Assembly: GCA_964472785.1 (NCBI GenBank)
Contig: CAYYMH010000059.1
Coordinates: forward strand, 1-25,068
Reading direction: 5' to 3'
Length of the DNA stretch: 25,068 nucleotides
DNA from: CAYYMH01 sp964472785
GTDB lineage: Bacteria > Zhuqueibacterota > Zhuqueibacteria > Thermofontimicrobiales > Thermofontimicrobiaceae
A program made the position numbers and the translations under genes. Positions 23,333 to 25,068 of the stretch are shown in pieces. Position 1 is the stretch's first letter, and each line of letters begins with the position of its first letter. The notes under the pieces were generated by a model that saw only the letters and a list, made by a program, of their open reading frames with translations, ran no database searches and was not told the origin of the DNA.

Positions 23333-23362
23333 TCTAATTTGCCTATTATTTTTACGTATAAC

Positions 23363-23392
23363 ATATTAGTTTATAAGTTTAATATTCACCAA
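23363..23392 (-). promoter_or_regulatory. Promoter-like sequence just outside the cassette junction
   Basis: On the minus strand TTGGTG (23392-23387), 18 bases and TAATAT (23368-23363) end one base before the junction G at 23362. It would transcribe the cassette genes from outside, as Pc does in integrons. The region is AT-rich, so chance matches are possible. Confidence 0.4.
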
Positions 23393-23397
23393 AATCT

Positions 23398-23479
23398 TTT
23401 CCTAATAATAGGAAAACTTTCCTAAATTTAGGAAACATTTCCCAATATTAGGAAAAAATGGTTTCCTAATATTAGAAAA
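23398..23479. repeat. Array of four 18-bp palindromes
   Basis: Four copies of TTTCCTAATATTAGGAAA or a near variant lie at 23398-23415, 23418-23435, 23438-23455 and 23462-23479, with start-to-start spacing of 20, 20 and 24 bases. The second (TTTCCTAAATTTAGGAAA) is a perfect palindrome, the first is perfect in its outer arms, and the third and fourth each have one mismatched pair. Spacing near two helical turns suggests an operator array for a dimeric regulator. It lies directly upstream of the minus-strand promoter-like sequence. Confidence 0.85.
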
Positions 23480-23565
23480 TTCATTGTCATAAAATTTGAT
23501 TATAAGTACAAAATAAAAACCAAAATAGTAGAAGCCAGTCCCTTCTTTCTCAGTGCAGATCCAGT

Positions 23566-23775
23566 TGTGACATTAGTAATTAATAAATTTCTTTTGAAAA
23601 AAGCAAGAAGTTTTTGAAAANNNNNNNNNNNNNNNNNNNNNNNNNNNNNNNNNNNNNNNNNNNNNNNNNNNNNNNNNNNNNNNNNNNNNNNNNNNNNNNN
23701 NNNNNNNNNNNNNNNNNNNNTGTGACATTAGTAATTAATAAATTTCTTTTGAAAAAAGCAAGAAGTTTTTGAAAA
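23566..23775 (+). repeat. Exact 55-bp direct copies bordering the assembly gap
   Basis: The 55 bases from TGTGACATTAG to GTTTTTGAAAA at 23566-23620 are repeated without a change at 23721-23775, on either side of the N run. Exact end-to-end identity of 55 bases is what overlapping de Bruijn contig ends look like, so this is probably one copy in the real genome. Within 23333-23864 I see no gene; besides these copies it holds the promoter-like sequence, the palindrome array and the terminator at 23791-23844. Confidence 0.85.
23621..23720. other. Scaffold gap of 100 N
   Basis: A run of exactly 100 N, a conventional placeholder length. The true gap size is unknown and may be negative because the flanks overlap by 55 bases. 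Confidence 0.99.
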
Positions 23776-23790
23776 GCTTCACTTGTTTAA

Positions 23791-23844
23791 AACAAAAAAA
23801 ACCGCAAACTCCAAAATGAATCTTTTTTGAAATTTACGGTTTTA
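23791..23844 (-). terminator. Rho-independent terminator of the DUF4252 genes
   Basis: On the minus strand AAAACCGTAAA pairs, with a G-U pair, with TTTGCGGTTTT, enclosing further partial pairing, and runs into TTTTTTTTGTTTT. It lies 20 bases after the stop codon at 23865. Confidence 0.8.
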
Positions 23845-23864
23845 TAATCTTTGGCTGATTTCGG

Positions 23865-24419
23865 TTAGATGTTCGTGAACTCGCCTTTGTTTAAGCCCTG
23901 ATCCTGAATTGCCTTTTCGATCAACCGTTCCAGACGTCCCATGACTTCGACCAGCACCAGCTCCTCGTGATTCAAGGAAATGACGTACAGCGAGTTAAGC
24001 CGCTTGCCCTTCATTTTGGTCATCACCCAGACCGATTCATCACGTTCCTTGACTCTGACCATCGGCTCGTAGCCTTTTTTCTCTAACTGTTTGGCGATGT
24101 TTTGCGGAATCACCAATGGCATTGCCCGGTCGACGTGGTGAAGTTTGTAAACACCAACCTGCACGTTGTGGATGTCTTTCAAATATTTCAGCGCTTCTTC
24201 TTCAACTTCGGCACAGGACGCGGCTAACTTACCTAATGAAATTAATCCGGAACCGATTTGCACCTGAACCTCGGTTTTAATATCCATGGGTCCCAGTTCT
24301 TTCAAGATGGCGTTTCTGGTCAACCGGAAATCCCTGTCCACAAAAACACAGCCGGGTAACAGCCACATGCTCGTGATGATCAAAAAGAGCAGCGCAATAA
24401 ATTTTGTTCGTAGTTTCAT
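23865..24419 (-). CDS. DUF4252-type lipoprotein
   Basis: A 184-residue predicted lipoprotein. After a hydrophobic leader (LFLIITSMWL) the lipobox LPGC places the lipidated cysteine at residue 24. The mature part resembles DUF4252 proteins of the FCB group: a helical segment with many acidic residues, then VQVGVYKLHHVDRAMP, a middle strand WVMTKMKGKRLNSLYVIS and a final ELVLVEVMGRLERLIEKAI. The biochemical function of this family is not known to me. AGGAGG, nine bases before the ATG, overlaps the stop codon region of the upstream gene (14 bp between the genes), so translation of the two is likely coupled. A clear terminator follows. It is probably a paralogue or partner of the gene at 24434-25012. 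Confidence 0.8.
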   Translation of the reverse strand: MKLRTKFIALLFLIITSMWLLPGCVFVDRDFRLTRNAILKELGPMDIKTEVQVQIGSGLISLGKLAASCAEVEEEALKYLKDIHNVQVGVYKLHHVDRAMPLVIPQNIAKQLEKKGYEPMVRVKERDESVWVMTKMKGKRLNSLYVISLNHEELVLVEVMGRLERLIEKAIQDQGLNKGEFTNI

Positions 24420-24433
24420 CGGAAAATACCTCC

Positions 24434-25012
24434 TTATTTTTTGTCAGGTTTATCCGAGTTGTCCAGTCCTTCGAGCTCGTCGATGTTGAACTTTTTACCG
24501 AGCTTTGCGATGTTATTCCAGTCAATCGTGCCAACGATGTTCACAAATACCGCTTCATCGTCTGCTTCGACTGCCATAACGACCAGACCGACAATTTTAT
24601 CGCTGTTGTCAAATTTTAGATAGATGTTGACGTGCTCATCCTGTTTTTTGACTTTTACGATCTTTTCCCACTTTTGTTTCTGCAGGTTCTTCTCGATGTT
24701 GTCCATTTTCGGACGGAGTGTTTTTAACATGCCCGGATCGATAGAAAAGGTATTCACTCTGACGAGCAATAAATCCGACAGCATTTCAGACAGCGCCGGA
24801 TCTTCGTTGCGGGTCGCGCTGGCAACTAATTTCAACAGCGGTCCTTTGACATAGACTTCGACCGTTTCTTCGGCATCGGTTGGAATTTCAATCGACTCAA
24901 AATCGATGTAGCCGGGATGTTTTTTGATTTTCTCATCGTCATCGGCATAAACCGCACCAGCAACAAAGACAGCAAACACGAGAATCAGCAACACTTTTGT
25001 CAGGTTTTTCAT
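24434..25012 (-). CDS. Exported DUF4252-type protein
   Basis: A 192-residue exported protein with a signal peptide cleaved after AVYA (about residue 23) and no lipobox. The mature protein has HPGYIDFESIEIP at the start and ends with AVFVNIVGTIDWNNIAKLGKKFNIDELEG, the typical close of DUF4252 proteins, followed by a short acidic/lysine tail. The function is unknown. A GGAGG ribosome binding site lies six bases before the ATG. It is the first of a two-gene unit with the lipoprotein gene. In related genomes such genes often sit behind an ECF sigma/anti-sigma pair, but the 56 bases left upstream in this window do not show whether that holds here. Confidence 0.82.
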   Translation of the reverse strand: MKNLTKVLLILVFAVFVAGAVYADDDEKIKKHPGYIDFESIEIPTDAEETVEVYVKGPLLKLVASATRNEDPALSEMLSDLLLVRVNTFSIDPGMLKTLRPKMDNIEKNLQKQKWEKIVKVKKQDEHVNIYLKFDNSDKIVGLVVMAVEADDEAVFVNIVGTIDWNNIAKLGKKFNIDELEGLDNSDKPDKK

Positions 25013-25068
25013 TTTCGACCTCCAATACTATTTATGAGTTAATAATTTGCCGTTTTGGTTTTCGTTCG

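Larger units (their letters stand above)
21717..23361 (-). mobile_element. Integron-type gene cassette (1645 bp, two genes)
   Basis: On the minus strand the block begins at the 5' junction G/TTATACGT (cleavage between 23362 and 23361). It carries two genes and ends in an attC-like hairpin whose last G is 21717 (AATCG/TT). The starting TTATACGT is complementary to the R'' box ACGTATAAC at 21839-21847, as it must be if the element closed into a circle with R'' and R' paired. Both genes read toward the attC, as in ordinary cassettes. The block is far more AT-rich than its flanks. The box sequence GTTATAC departs at one position from the GTTRRRY consensus. No integrase and no second attC are in the window. 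Confidence 0.65.

Noticed and set aside
21838..23363. Inverted TGTTATACGT ends as the terminal repeats of an insertion sequence
   Set aside because: No transposase is encoded between them and no target duplication is seen; an attC R''/R' pair explains both the repeats and the adjacent bulged hairpin better.
23398..23479. CRISPR-like reading of the palindrome array
   Set aside because: The units are palindromes separated by only 2, 2 and 6 bases, with no unique spacers of 25-40 bases, so it is not a CRISPR array.

Overview
The window looks like a metagenome-derived scaffold from an uncultured bacterium of the FCB group (Bacteroidota, Ignavibacteriota, Calditrichota or KSB1-like). The reasons are SusC-type TonB receptors with carboxypeptidase-regulatory-like domains, Bacteroidota-style FecR anti-sigma factors with an ECF sigma factor, DUF4252 proteins and two SSS-family symporters. 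GC is moderate to low, and most genes carry clear AGGAGG-like ribosome binding sites. The phylum cannot be fixed from this sequence alone.

Layout. (1) 61-384 is a small thioredoxin, followed by a 453-bp gap with two terminator-like hairpins and a degenerate inverted repeat. (2) 838-9882 is an unusual same-strand regulatory and transport block: TonB receptor 1, FecR 1, one ECF sigma factor, FecR 2, TonB receptor 2. The two receptors and the two anti-sigma factors are paralogous pairs around a single sigma factor, and only receptor 1 has the STN signalling domain. A good terminator closes the block. (3) 10018-17013 is a sugar block: an SGLT-like Na+/sugar symporter, a GH100-like (invertase-like) hydrolase, a sucrose-phosphate synthase very like the Halothermothrix enzyme, a uridine-kinase/phosphoribulokinase-family kinase, and a second, longer SSS symporter. 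(4) 17139-20447 is a glycolytic operon, fba-gap-tpiA-secG, behind a perfect TTGACA-17-TATAAT promoter and lacking pgk. It is followed by tRNA-Leu(GAG), a secreted TPR protein and a terminator.

(5) 21717-23361 is the most interesting part: an AT-rich two-gene block on the minus strand with the structure of an integron-type mobile gene cassette. The genes read toward an attC-like hairpin with bulged bases. Its R'' box (GTATAAC) is matched by a complementary GTTATAC at the other end of the block, as expected if the cassette was once a circle. The cassette carries a HEPN/DUF4145-like protein and a lipoprotein. Just outside its 5' junction lie a promoter-like sequence and four near-perfect 18-bp palindromes at 20-24 bp spacing. 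(6) A 100-N scaffold gap is bordered by exact 55-bp copies, the signature of overlapping contig ends. (7) 23865-25012 holds two minus-strand DUF4252 proteins, one a lipoprotein, with their terminator.

Likely logic: substrate sensed at the outer membrane through receptor 1, FecR and the sigma factor raises receptor expression. Sugar is then imported by Na+ symport and processed through the sucrose enzymes into glycolysis. The link between the receptor block and the sugar block is by proximity only.
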